From Halomonas saccharevitans (GTDB taxonomy: Bacteria > Pseudomonadota > Gammaproteobacteria > Pseudomonadales > Halomonadaceae), in NCBI RefSeq assembly GCF_900116405.1, contig NZ_FPAQ01000030.1, forward strand, positions 1 to 41,357: a DNA stretch of 41,357 bases, given 5' to 3'. Below are positions 1-7,839 of this stretch, one piece after another. Both the position numbers and the translations under genes were made by a program. The stretch's first letter is position 1. Every line of letters starts with the position of its first letter. The notes under the pieces were generated by a model, which saw only the letters and a program-made list of their open reading frames with translations, had not been told where the DNA came from and did not search any database.

Positions 1-264
1 CTGGAAGCGTTGGATCAATGGGTACGTCGCCGATTACGCGACGTGATCTGGCGGCAATGGAAGCGCCCGAAGACCCGGCGCCGTAAGCTTCTGGCATTGG
101 GTCTGAATGGCTTTCGGGCGTGGAAATCAGCGGGGAATGGGCGAGGCCCCTGGTGGAATGCCGGTGCCTCGCACATGAATCAGGCCCTCCCCCGGAAGTG
201 GTTCGACTGGCTGGGTCTGATCTCGGTACTCGATACGGTAAGAGGGCTCAATCGTGCTTCGTGA
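1..264 (+). CDS. ltrA: Group II intron reverse transcriptase/maturase, C-terminal fragment (5' end outside window)
   Basis: The reading frame is open from base 1 and ends at TGA 262-264, so only the last 87 residues are present. The run LDQWVRRRLRDVIWRQWKRP, followed by the KxRxLGL and GPWW-like stretches, is the typical group II intron maturase-specific domain (GIIM) found at the C-terminus of LtrA-type proteins. In the family this domain binds the intron RNA and promotes splicing and retrohoming. The intron RNA domains V and VI follow directly. The fragment cannot be judged for activity because the RT domain lies upstream of the window. Confidence 0.85.
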   Translation: MEALDQWVRRRLRDVIWRQWKRPKTRRRKLLALGLNGFRAWKSAGNGRGPWWNAGASHMNQALPRKWFDWLGLISVLDTVRGLNRAS

Positions 265-336
265 ACCGCCGTGGTACGGAACCGTATGCCCGGTGGTGTG
301 GGAGGGCTCCGGGGGCGACCCCGGACCCTACCCGAT
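262..336 (+). mobile_element. 3' end of group II intron (RNA domains V and VI)
   Basis: Immediately after the maturase stop comes a hairpin of the domain V type (ACCGCCG ... CGGTGGT arms with an inner GGTACGG/CCGTATGC helix), then a GC-rich hairpin of the domain VI type. A candidate branch-point A at 330 sits seven nucleotides from a 3' terminus CCCGAT at 336, matching the family's AY 3' end. The exact boundary is inferred. The intron ends about 18 bp from the stop codon of ccoG on the opposite strand. Confidence 0.7.
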
Positions 337-353
337 AGTGTCGTGCGGCGCCC

Positions 354-1793
354 TCAGCGCGTGGCGGCCGGCCCCAGGAAACGCGTCTCGCGCTCGATCG
401 CAAGCGCCCCGTCGCCGGCGGCGACGATTCTCAGCGTGACGGGGTGGCTCGGCCGGGTCAGGGCCTCGCGCTCGGCCTGAAGCGCGACCCGCCAGCGCTG
501 GGTGCTGTTCGCTCCCACTTCCATGACGTCGGGGCCGATCAAGGCGAGCGCCGGGAGCCCGCTCGCGTCGAGGCGAAAGCGATGCGCCCGGTCGTCCTGA
601 TTGCGCAGGGTCAGGGTGTAGTGGTTGACGACGCGGCCTTCCGCGACCTGGGTGAAGAGCCGCTGGCGATCCCGTTCGATCTCGAACTGCAGGGGCGTGC
701 GATCGACCATGAACGCCACCATCAGGCCGATCATCACGGCAAGCCCAATGGCGTAGCCCACTAGCTGGGGGCGCAGGATCCGCGAGGGCTGGCCGGCCAG
801 GGCCCGCTCGGTGGTGTAGCGCACCAGGCCGCGCGGCTTGCCGATGCGTTCCATGACGTCGTCGCAGGCATCAATGCAGGCGGCGCAGCCGATGCACTCG
901 TACTGCAGGCCGTCGCGGATGTCGATGCCGGTGGGGCAGACCTGAACGCACAGCTCGCAGTCGATGCAGTCGCCCGCCGGCGCGGCCTGGCCCGCGGCCT
1001 TGTGCTGGCGGTCGCGGCGCGGCTCGCCGCGGGCGGCATCGTAGGAGACGATCAGCGTGTTGGCGTCGAACATCGCCGACTGGAAGCGGGCGTAGGGGCA
1101 CATGTGCAGACACACCTGCTCGCGCAGCCAGCCTGCGTTGAGGTAGGTGAAGAGCGTGAAGAAACCGATCCAGAACAGCGCCCAGGGGCCGACGTCGAGG
1201 CTCGCCAGGTCGACGACCAGCTCGCGTATCGGCGTGAAGTAGCCGACGAAGGTCAGGCCGGTGACGAAGGCGATGGAAAGCCAGGCGCCATGCTTGGCGG
1301 CCTTGCGCCACAGCACATCGAGGCGTCGAGGCGAGCGGTCGCGACGCATGCGCCGGTGCCGCGGGCCCTCGAGCCGATGCTCGAACCAGATGAACAGGAA
1401 GGTCCAGACGCTCTGCGGGCAGGCATAGCCGCACCAGACGCGTCCGGCGAGCACGGTGATCAGGAAGAGGCCGAAGGCGCAGACGATCAGCAGCCAGGCC
1501 AGCAGGATGAAGTCCTGGGGATAGAAGGTGGCGCTGAAGAGGTGGAACTCGCGGCTCGGCAGGTCGAACCAGACCAGGGGGCGATCGCCGAAGCGGAGCC
1601 AGGGCAACCCGACGTAGAGCGCCATCAGCACCCAGTTCGCGCGGCGTCGCAGGCGCTGGAAGACTCCCTTTATCTCGCGGACGTAGAGGCGCGAGCGCGT
1701 GGCGGGCCTCGCCGGCGGCGGGGTGCCGGCGGGCTCGTGGTGACCGACACCGGCCTCGGCCGCCAGGTCGTGAAGGGGAATGCGTTGCGTCAT
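354..1793 (-). CDS. ccoG: Cytochrome c oxidase accessory protein CcoG (FixG/RdxA)
   Basis: The 479-aa polytopic membrane ferredoxin has a length typical of CcoG. A first membrane region holds the motif CGYACP (Cys121 and Cys125). Further hydrophobic helices follow, then two 4Fe-4S cluster motifs: CIDCELCVQVCP (Cys276, 279, 282, 286) and CIGCAACIDAC (Cys300, 303, 306, 310). A last helix precedes a C-terminal immunoglobulin-like domain (FixG_C). In the family it helps deliver reduced copper to the CuB site during cbb3 oxidase assembly in the inner membrane. No ccoNOPQ or ccoIS genes are in the window, so it is either a stand-alone copy or the end of a distant cluster. The start has only a weak ribosome binding site. 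Confidence 0.95.
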   Translation of the reverse strand: MTQRIPLHDLAAEAGVGHHEPAGTPPPARPATRSRLYVREIKGVFQRLRRRANWVLMALYVGLPWLRFGDRPLVWFDLPSREFHLFSATFYPQDFILLAWLLIVCAFGLFLITVLAGRVWCGYACPQSVWTFLFIWFEHRLEGPRHRRMRRDRSPRRLDVLWRKAAKHGAWLSIAFVTGLTFVGYFTPIRELVVDLASLDVGPWALFWIGFFTLFTYLNAGWLREQVCLHMCPYARFQSAMFDANTLIVSYDAARGEPRRDRQHKAAGQAAPAGDCIDCELCVQVCPTGIDIRDGLQYECIGCAACIDACDDVMERIGKPRGLVRYTTERALAGQPSRILRPQLVGYAIGLAVMIGLMVAFMVDRTPLQFEIERDRQRLFTQVAEGRVVNHYTLTLRNQDDRAHRFRLDASGLPALALIGPDVMEVGANSTQRWRVALQAEREALTRPSHPVTLRIVAAGDGALAIERETRFLGPAATR

Positions 1794-1986
1794 ATCGGTA
1801 TCCAGGGAAAGGGCAGGCGGGCAACGCCCGCACTATGCGTGCCGGGTGCTTGGCATAACAGGCTCAGTTGGAAAGCAAAAAGCCATATCAGATGCTCCCT
1901 GCACCCTCTGTCGCAGCGCTTGCTGCTGTGCTGTGGTTTCTCTCCCCGGCCGAGCCTGTTTTCGCAGCGAGCGCCTCGGGTGGGGT

Positions 1987-3435
1987 ATGCTGACGCTCCC
2001 CCCCGACTCGCCGGATGCGGAGCCGATGAAGCGCTACGAGCAGTTTGCCGACAGGATTGCGACGCTCATTCGCCAGGGCGTGCTGGCGCCCGGCGAGCGC
2101 ATCCCCTCGGTGCGCCAGGCCAGTCAGCGCCACGGCATCAGCCCGTCGACCGTGTTCCAGGCCTACTACCTGCTGGAGAACCGCGGGCTCATCACGGCGC
2201 GGGCCCGTTCGGGCTATTTCGTGCGCGCACATGCCCGGCGCCTGATGGAGGAGCCCAGGGTCTGTGTGCAGCGGGCGGATCCCGCCGAGGTGGAGGTCAG
2301 TGAACTGGTCTTCTCGGTGCTCGAGTCGCTCCAGGACACCAGTACGGTGCCCTTCGGCTCGGCCTTTCCGAGCCCCGAGCTCTTCCCCCTGTCGCGCCTG
2401 GCGAGCAGCATGGCGCGGGGGCTGCGCGGGCTGTCGCCCGACGCGGTGATCGCCGACATGACCGCCGGTCATCCCGACCTGCGCCGCCAGATCGCCCTGC
2501 GCTACACGCTCGGCGGTATGCAGCTGCCCCTGGAGGAACTGGTGATCACCAACGGCGCCATGGAGGCGCTGAACCTGGGCCTGCAGTGCGTCACTCAGCC
2601 GGGCGATCTGGTGGCCATCGAGGCGCCGGCCTTCTACGCGAGCCTACAGGTGCTGGAGCGGCTCGAACTGAAGGCGGTGGAGATACCAGTGCATCCGCGT
2701 GAGGGCATCGACCTCGATATCCTCGAGGAACGCCTGGCGACTCTGCCCATCAAGGCCTGCTGGTTCATGAGCCACCTGCAGAACCCCCAGGGCGCCAGCC
2801 TCAGCGATGCGCGCAAGCGTCGCCTCTACGCCCTGTTGAAGCGCCATCGGCTGCCCATGCTCGAGGATGATGCCTACGCCGAGCTGTACTTCGGCAGCAC
2901 GCCGCCGACGCCCGTGAAGTGGCTCGACGAAGAGGGCCTGGTGATGCACTGCGGTTCGTTTTCGAAGTGCCTGGCGCCCGGTTATCGGGTCGGCTGGGTG
3001 GCGGGAGGGCGCTTCGCCGGGGCGATTTCGCGGCTCAAGTTGATGACGACCATCTCTCCGTCGATCCCCGCCCAGGCGGCCATCGCGGATTACCTGCTGC
3101 GCGGCGGCTTTGACCGCCACCTGCGCACGCTGCGCCATGCCCTGGAAGCGCAGCAGGCCGCCATGCTGGCCTCGGCCGACCGGCACTTTCCCGCCGGCAC
3201 CCGGATCACCCGGCCCGAGGGCGGCTACTTCCTGTGGGTCGAGTTTCCGGAACACATCGACTCGCTGCGCCTGTTCCGCATGGCCCTGGACCAGGGCGTC
3301 AGCCTGGCTCCTGGCCCCATCTTCTCGGCTACCCAGGGCTTTCGCCACTGCGCCCGCCTCAGCTATGGCCACCCGTGGACGGCGCGCAGCGAGCGGGCCA
3401 TGGAGACACTGGGGCGGCTGCTCGCCTCGTTCTGA
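1987..3435 (+). CDS. MocR-type transcriptional regulator (GntR DNA-binding domain fused to class I aminotransferase fold)
   Basis: The 482-aa product has a GntR winged helix at about residues 14-80 (IPSVRQASQRHGISPSTVFQAYY) and a fold-type I aminotransferase domain after a linker. The PLP lysine is Lys327 in GSFSKCLAPGYR. MocR proteins such as GabR, PdxR and TauR use PLP, or a PLP adduct of an amino compound, as effector. The gene is divergent from ccoG, and no aminotransferase or pyridoxal gene is next to it, so its target is unknown. The frame is open upstream to 1780, but that stretch overlaps the ccoG 5' end. ATG 1987 is chosen over the internal ATG 2026; neither has a well-spaced Shine-Dalgarno. 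A strong terminator hairpin follows. Confidence 0.88.
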   Translation: MLTLPPDSPDAEPMKRYEQFADRIATLIRQGVLAPGERIPSVRQASQRHGISPSTVFQAYYLLENRGLITARARSGYFVRAHARRLMEEPRVCVQRADPAEVEVSELVFSVLESLQDTSTVPFGSAFPSPELFPLSRLASSMARGLRGLSPDAVIADMTAGHPDLRRQIALRYTLGGMQLPLEELVITNGAMEALNLGLQCVTQPGDLVAIEAPAFYASLQVLERLELKAVEIPVHPREGIDLDILEERLATLPIKACWFMSHLQNPQGASLSDARKRRLYALLKRHRLPMLEDDAYAELYFGSTPPTPVKWLDEEGLVMHCGSFSKCLAPGYRVGWVAGGRFAGAISRLKLMTTISPSIPAQAAIADYLLRGGFDRHLRTLRHALEAQQAAMLASADRHFPAGTRITRPEGGYFLWVEFPEHIDSLRLFRMALDQGVSLAPGPIFSATQGFRHCARLSYGHPWTARSERAMETLGRLLASF

Positions 3436-3498
3436 TCCGGTGCATCCCCACCCGCACAGATCAACGTGTCGCCCAGATTGGTGTGCCCCAGACGCAAC

Positions 3499-3530
3499 GA
3501 TGCCAGTCGGCTTTCGCCGACTGGCATCTT
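3499..3530 (+). terminator. Rho-independent-type hairpin after the MocR gene
   Basis: A perfect 13-bp stem (3499-3511 with 3516-3528) has the tetraloop TTTC and is followed by a short T-rich stretch. It lies 64 bp after the MocR stop. Its core is nearly identical to the hairpin at 17624-17659. Confidence 0.75.
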
Positions 3531-3545
3531 CGCTATCGCCTCATC

Positions 3546-3588
3546 CCACACCAGGGCCGAGTGCCGCTTCGGCTAGCCCTTCGTGTGG
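3546..3588 (-). terminator. Possible terminator for the minus-strand exported-protein genes
   Basis: An imperfect structured repeat has outer arms CCACAC and GTGTGG and inner arms AGGGC and GCCCT. It lies 14 bp beyond the stop codon of the 95-aa protein gene. There is no clear T tract, so the assignment is tentative. Confidence 0.3.
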
Positions 3589-3601
3589 CAGGCGGAGTGT
3601 T

Positions 3602-3889
3602 TTAGCTGCCCGTCGCCTCGCGGGCCGGATACAGACCGCTGGGCATCAGGGCCAGATCGCGTGTGGCGTTCTGGCTCTGCTGCAGGCGCTTACGCGCCTC
3701 CATCATGGCCGTGGAGTCGCCGAGCATGCCGCCGGCGAAGACCTCCAGGTCGGTCATGTCCATCGGCGCGGCGTAGGAGATCGTCGCCTCGTTGAGGCCA
3801 AGGGCACGCTCGGTGGCCGGGTCGGCCTGGGCCGTTCCGGCGAGCATGACAGTGGCCAGCATCAGACCTGCAAGTGACTTGGAAAGCAT
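3602..3889 (-). CDS. Small exported protein of unknown function (95 aa)
   Basis: The protein begins with a classical signal peptide (MLSKSLAGLMLATVMLAG, predicted cleavage after AQA near residue 22). A mature part of about 73 residues has no cysteines, is Met-rich and is largely helical in appearance. I do not recognise the family. The start is supported by GGAGG eight bases upstream of the ATG. It is the last of three exported-protein genes on this strand, after a transthyretin-like hydrolase and a GlcG/HbpS-like protein, so a periplasmic stress-related role is possible. That is inferred from neighbours only. Confidence 0.75.
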   Translation of the reverse strand: MLSKSLAGLMLATVMLAGTAQADPATERALGLNEATISYAAPMDMTDLEVFAGGMLGDSTAMMEARKRLQQSQNATRDLALMPSGLYPAREATGS

Positions 3890-4016
3890 GGTAAACCTCC
3901 GGCAATAGCGATATTGAAACGATGTTGAAGCTTAGGTGAACGGTCTTACGTGAGCGGGCTTGAATGAACTCACTGGCGTGAATCGACGCTGACGAGCCGA
4001 TCCACGCCGGCGGTTA

Positions 4017-4430
4017 TCAGTTGCCGCGGTAGGTGGAGTAGCCGTACGGGCTGAGCAGCAGCGGCACGTGGTAGTGCTGCTCGGTGTTCTCGACCTGGAA
4101 GGGCACCGGGATCTCCGGGAAGAAGGTGGCGGTGTCGTGTTCGGCGAACCACTCGCCGGTCTCGAAGGTCACGCGGTACACGCCGGCTTCGAAGGCTTCG
4201 TCTTCGGGATACAGGGCGTTGATGCGGCCGGCCTCGTCAGTGGTCGCGGTGGCCATGGATTCCCAGCCCGCGTCGGTGCGACGCTCAAGTTCGACCTCGA
4301 CGCCCGGTGACGGCTGACCGTTCTGGATGTTGAGCACGTGCACGCTCAGCGGGTTGTCGGCGGCCATGGCGGTGGCGGCGGCGCTGCTGAGGGCGATACC
4401 GGCGGCGACGGAAGTGAGGATCTTTTTCAT
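4017..4430 (-). CDS. hiuH: Periplasmic 5-hydroxyisourate hydrolase (transthyretin-like)
   Basis: The 137-aa product has an N-terminal signal peptide (MKKILTSVAAGIALSSAAA, cleavage near residue 23). The mature domain starts LSVHVLNIQNGQPSPG and ends YHVPLLLSPYGYSTYRGN, carrying the family's His-containing N-terminal strand and the C-terminal YRG(S/N) signature. The enzyme hydrolyses 5-hydroxyisourate to OHCU, a step in urate breakdown. The exported form resembles E. coli HiuH (YedX), which lies beside and is regulated by the HprRS two-component system, as appears to be the case here. ATG 4428-4430 has AGGAG at good spacing; the frame is open further upstream but without a signal peptide. No other urate-pathway gene is in the window. 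Confidence 0.93.
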   Translation of the reverse strand: MKKILTSVAAGIALSSAAATAMAADNPLSVHVLNIQNGQPSPGVEVELERRTDAGWESMATATTDEAGRINALYPEDEAFEAGVYRVTFETGEWFAEHDTATFFPEIPVPFQVENTEQHYHVPLLLSPYGYSTYRGN

Positions 4431-4561
4431 GGATGACTCCTGTTGGCGTATTGTCGACGGCGCTGTCGGCGCGTCCGTCGTGGGTCTATCGGAACGTGTG
4501 TCGAGGGTCTGTCGACCCGAGGCTTTCGGGTGCTGCAAATTCGGATGTTGCCAAAACGGGC

Positions 4562-5071
4562 TTACTGGCCGGCGTTGGCCTGGGGCAGCACGTCCTCGAT
4601 GGCGCTGATGGCGCAGCCTTCGTCGATGGCGGAGCCGCCGGCGCCGGCAACGCCCAGGGCGCCGATCACTTCACCGTCGATGGTCACCGGTACGCCGCCG
4701 CCGAGCAGCAGCAGCTCGTCCAGGGTGTTCAGGTTGGCCGACTCGGGATCGTCGCGAGCGATCTTGGAAAGCGCCCGGCTGCTGGTGCCGGTAGAGAGCG
4801 AGGTGAAGGCCTTGCGCTGGGCGGCCACGGTGTTGTGCGGGCCGATGTTGTCGTCGCGCTGCAGGGCCACCAGGTTGCCGCCGCGATCGACAGCCGCCAC
4901 CACGGCGGTGCGTCCGTCGGCGTTGCAGGCCTCGAGCGTGGAGTCGACCAGGCGATTGGCCAGCTCCAGCGACATGTTCTGCTGCGTGAGGCCTGCACCG
5001 GTGTCGGCGAGGACACTGCCGGCCAGCATGGCGGCGCCGAGCAGCGGCAGTCGAGCCAGTCGTGATGTCAT
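4562..5071 (-). CDS. Exported GlcG/HbpS-like (DUF336) protein
   Basis: The 169-aa product has a signal peptide (MTSRLARLPLLGAAMLAGSVLA) followed by a GlcG/HbpS domain of about 140 residues. Family features seen include the helix LANRLVDSTLEACN, the strand VVAAVDRGGNLVALQRDD, the stretch KAFTSLSTGT and the glycine-rich GGVPVTIDGEVIGALGVAGAGG. In Streptomyces the related HbpS binds haem and modulates the sensor kinase SenS under redox stress. Here the gene is first of three exported-protein genes and divergent from a two-component system. ATG 5069-5071 is preceded by AGGAGG. Haem binding is not proven by the sequence. Confidence 0.88.
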   Translation of the reverse strand: MTSRLARLPLLGAAMLAGSVLADTGAGLTQQNMSLELANRLVDSTLEACNADGRTAVVAAVDRGGNLVALQRDDNIGPHNTVAAQRKAFTSLSTGTSSRALSKIARDDPESANLNTLDELLLLGGGVPVTIDGEVIGALGVAGAGGSAIDEGCAISAIEDVLPQANAGQ

Positions 5072-5137
5072 GAGAACCTCCTGATGAATTGACGAGGCCA
5101 TCGTGACACGCTGGCCTCGTCAATCACCTGACGGCAG

Positions 5138-5155
5138 GATTACAGCTTTGTAATG
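5138..5155. promoter_or_regulatory. Candidate HprR/CusR-type operator between the divergent genes
   Basis: The 18-bp site GATTACAGCTTTGTAATG has arms ATTACA and TGTAAT. It matches 14 of 18 positions of the E. coli HprR box as I recall it (CATTACAAAATTGTAATG). It lies in the 135-bp gap between the HbpS-like gene (start 5071) and the response regulator (start 5207), so it could control both directions. Confidence 0.65.
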
Positions 5156-5206
5156 GGCAAGGGGGGCGGCTCCGGCTACTCTGTGCCGATTTCGCGGAGG
5201 GGCAGC

Positions 5207-5878
5207 ATGCGTATCCTGGTGGTAGAGGATGAACAGAAGACCGCCGACTACCTGTGCAAGGGGCTCGGGGAGTCGGGATATCGCGTCGAGGTGGCGCGCG
5301 ACGGCTTCGACGCCCAGCACCTGTTCACGGAAGTAGAGTTCGATCTGATCATCCTCGACGTGATGCTGCCGGGCCTGGACGGCTGGCAGCTGCTGCAGCT
5401 GATCCGTCGCCGCAGCCAGGTGCCGGTGCTCTTTCTGACCGCGCGCGACGCGGTGGAGTATCGCGTCAAGGGTCTCGAGCTCGGGGCCGACGACTACCTG
5501 GTCAAGCCGTTCTCCTTCGTCGAGCTGCTGGCGCGGGTGCGCACACTGCTGCGCCGCGGCCCGCCCCGTGAGACCGAGCACTTCCGCGTGGCCGACCTGG
5601 AGATGGACGTGCTGCGCCGCCGGGTGACCCGCCAGGGCGAGCGCATCGCGCTCACCAACAAGGAGTTCGCGCTGCTGGAGCTGTTCCTCGATCGCGAAGG
5701 GGAGGTGCTGTCGCGCACCTACATTGCGTCAAGGGTCTGGCAGATGAACTTCGACAGCGACACCAACGTGGTGGAAGTGGCCGTGCGCCGGCTGCGCGCC
5801 AAGGTCGACGATCCCTACACGCCCAAGCTGATTCACACCGAGCGCGGCATGGGCTACGTGCTGGAGGATCGTTCCTGA
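5207..5878 (+). CDS. hprR: OmpR-family response regulator, CusR/HprR type
   Basis: The 223-aa product has a receiver domain (1-120) with the acidic pair Glu7/Asp8, phospho-acceptor Asp51 in [13 protein letters not shown] and Lys in DYLVKPFSF. An OmpR winged helix occupies about residues 126-220 and ends GMGYVLED. The subfamily controls metal or oxidant stress genes in the periplasm. Divergence from an exported HiuH and the upstream HprR-like box favour HprR over CusR or CopR, but the sequence alone does not separate these. The ATG at 5207 has GGAGG close upstream. Its stop overlaps the kinase start (TGATG), so the two are co-translated. Confidence 0.85.
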   Translation: MRILVVEDEQKTADYLCKGLGESGYRVEVARDGFDAQHLFTEVEFDLIILDVMLPGLDGWQLLQLIRRRSQVPVLFLTARDAVEYRVKGLELGADDYLVKPFSFVELLARVRTLLRRGPPRETEHFRVADLEMDVLRRRVTRQGERIALTNKEFALLELFLDREGEVLSRTYIASRVWQMNFDSDTNVVEVAVRRLRAKVDDPYTPKLIHTERGMGYVLEDRS

Positions 5879-7287
5879 TGCCGGTGCTCAACTCTCTGGC
5901 GGCGCGCCTGGCGCTGCTGTTTGCCCTGGTCAGCGTGGTGCTGCTGGGCAGCGTCGGCGCCTATCTGTATCACTCGCTGAATCGGGAAATCGCCTGGCGC
6001 GACGACCAGATGCTGCGCGGTCGCCTGGAACGCATGGAGGCGCTGCTCGACGACGGCGAGAGCGTTGCCGCCCTGCGCGAGCGCCCTCAGCTCTACGCCA
6101 ACATGCTCGGCAACCGCGACAGCCTGCTGTGGATCCTCGACGCCCAGGGCGAGGTGCTGATCGAGGTCAATCCGGGACGCCTGCCGGTGCCCGACCTGCC
6201 GGAAAGCGACGGTGTGCGCCTCGACGGCGTGTCCGGTGCGATCCCGGCACGCCTGGCCTGGCAGACGCTCGAGAAAGACGGGCGGGCGCTGACGCTGGTG
6301 GCCGGCAAGCTGCTCGGCGAGCGCCAGCAGATGTTGGCGGCCTACCGGCTGCGGCTGTGGCTGGTGCTGGTCGCCGGGGCGCTGCTGGCCTTCCTGCTGG
6401 GATGGGGGGTGAGTCGGCGTGGGCTGCGACCGCTGCGCCGCCTGGCCGAGCAGGCCAACCGCATCGACGTGCGCCATCTGGATCGGCGCCTCAACGATGA
6501 GGGTGAGACCCAGGAGATCGGCGCGCTGAGCCTCGGATTGAACCAGATGCTCGATCGTCTGGAGGAGGGCTTCATGCAGCTCGCCCGCTACTCCGCGGAC
6601 ATGGCCCACGAGATGCGCACGCCGCTGACCAACCTGCTGGGGCAGACGCAGCACACCCTGCGACGTGAGCGCAGCGCCGAGGAGTACCGGCAGGTGCTAG
6701 AGTCGAACATCGAGGAGTACGAGCGGCTGTCACGCATGATCGACAGCATGCTGCTGCTGGCGCGTACCGAGAATCCGTCGAGGGATACGCCCCGCGAGGC
6801 GGTCGACCTGGGCCTGCTGGTCGAGCAGCTCTGCGAGTATTTCGAGGGCATGGCGGAAGACGACGAGCGCGAGCTTATTCATCGTGCCAGCGGCTGCGTG
6901 GTGGCTAACTGTGAGCTGCTGCGCCGGGCGCTGGCCAACCTGCTGGCAAACGCCCTGCGCCACGGCCGCAGCGGCACGCCGATCTGCGTCAGCACCGCAG
7001 TCACGGCGGAGAGGGTAGCGCTGCGCGTGCAGAACCAGGGTGACGTCATCGCGCCCGATGACCTGTCGCGGGTGTTCGAACGGTTCTATCGCTGTGATCC
7101 CGCGCGCACCGGTTCGGTGGATTCCGGCGGTTTGGGGCTTGCCATCGTGCGCTCGATCGCCCAGTGGCACGGCGGCGAAGTGGACGTCGAGAGCAGCGCC
7201 GAGCACGGCACCACCTTCACCCTGTCGCTGCCGCGGATCAGTCGCGACGCGGCGGCACCACCACCACCGGCACGTGGGAGCGCTTGA
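5878..7287 (+). CDS. hprS: Heavy-metal/oxidant-type sensor histidine kinase (CusS/HprS family)
   Basis: The 469-aa product has an N-terminal membrane helix (about 10-32), a periplasmic sensor of about 125 residues, a second helix (about 158-180) and a HAMP segment. The HisKA domain carries the phospho-acceptor His244 in [13 protein letters not shown]. An HATPase domain has the N box ([10 protein letters not shown]) and G box ([10 protein letters not shown]). Its start overlaps the regulator's stop by one base. The last ~17 residues, rich in Ala and Pro, extend past the usual end of the domain and overlap the 3' end of the convergent uspA gene by 50 bp. The stimulus is inferred from the family and neighbours. 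Confidence 0.88.
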   Translation: MPVLNSLAARLALLFALVSVVLLGSVGAYLYHSLNREIAWRDDQMLRGRLERMEALLDDGESVAALRERPQLYANMLGNRDSLLWILDAQGEVLIEVNPGRLPVPDLPESDGVRLDGVSGAIPARLAWQTLEKDGRALTLVAGKLLGERQQMLAAYRLRLWLVLVAGALLAFLLGWGVSRRGLRPLRRLAEQANRIDVRHLDRRLNDEGETQEIGALSLGLNQMLDRLEEGFMQLARYSADMAHEMRTPLTNLLGQTQHTLRRERSAEEYRQVLESNIEEYERLSRMIDSMLLLARTENPSRDTPREAVDLGLLVEQLCEYFEGMAEDDERELIHRASGCVVANCELLRRALANLLANALRHGRSGTPICVSTAVTAERVALRVQNQGDVIAPDDLSRVFERFYRCDPARTGSVDSGGLGLAIVRSIAQWHGGEVDVESSAEHGTTFTLSLPRISRDAAAPPPPARGSA

Positions 7288-7729
7288 TCACGCCCTTGGT
7301 GATCTTACCCGCATAGGTGGCCGAGAAGCTGCGCTTGTTGGCCGCCATCACGATCATGTCGCTGCCGCTGCGATGGGCATAGTCGGTGATCACCACGGCC
7401 GGATAGCCCTCCAGCACGCTGCGCTTCATCTCGCGGGCGCCGAAGGCGTCACGCAGCTCGGGGTGGCCGGCCCAGAAGGTCTCGATCTTCGCATCCAGCA
7501 CCTCGCTGGCCTCCTTGAGACGCTGTTCCCGTAGGGTCTCGAGGATCTCCCGATCCGGGATGTTGACCCGGAGCGTGTTCACGACGTCATCGGACAGCGA
7601 CTTGACCGCGTGCAGCACCTCCAGTTCGGCGCCGGTGGCCACCGCCAGTCCCACCGCTTGCGCCAGCACCGGATTGCAGTCGATCTTCAGCCCCACACAG
7701 CACAGGATGCGACGGATACCATGGCTCAT
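7238..7729 (-). CDS. uspA: Universal stress protein UspA family
   Basis: The single-domain 163-aa Usp has an N-terminal strand [17 protein letters not shown] and a late segment [12 protein letters not shown]. The C-terminal stretch [20 protein letters not shown] is related to the family's ATP-binding loop (GxxGS...V...S.CPV) but departs from the strict G-2x-G-9x-G(S/T) form. The start has AAGGAGG directly upstream. It is transcribed convergently with the sensor kinase and overlaps it by 50 bp at the 3' ends. In the family these proteins bind nucleotides and aid survival under stress; the partner is unknown. Confidence 0.85.
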   Translation of the reverse strand: MSHGIRRILCCVGLKIDCNPVLAQAVGLAVATGAELEVLHAVKSLSDDVVNTLRVNIPDREILETLREQRLKEASEVLDAKIETFWAGHPELRDAFGAREMKRSVLEGYPAVVITDYAHRSGSDMIVMAANKRSFSATYAGKITKGVIKRSHVPVVVVPPRRD

Positions 7730-7839
7730 GATGCCTCCTTGGACGGCGCGGCAACCAGGCGCCGCGTCGCGCGATCGGTATGAGTAAGCTGCACTATCTT
7801 ATCGCACTTGGCCCATAGCGCCGAGGGTTGGCGTCGCGC

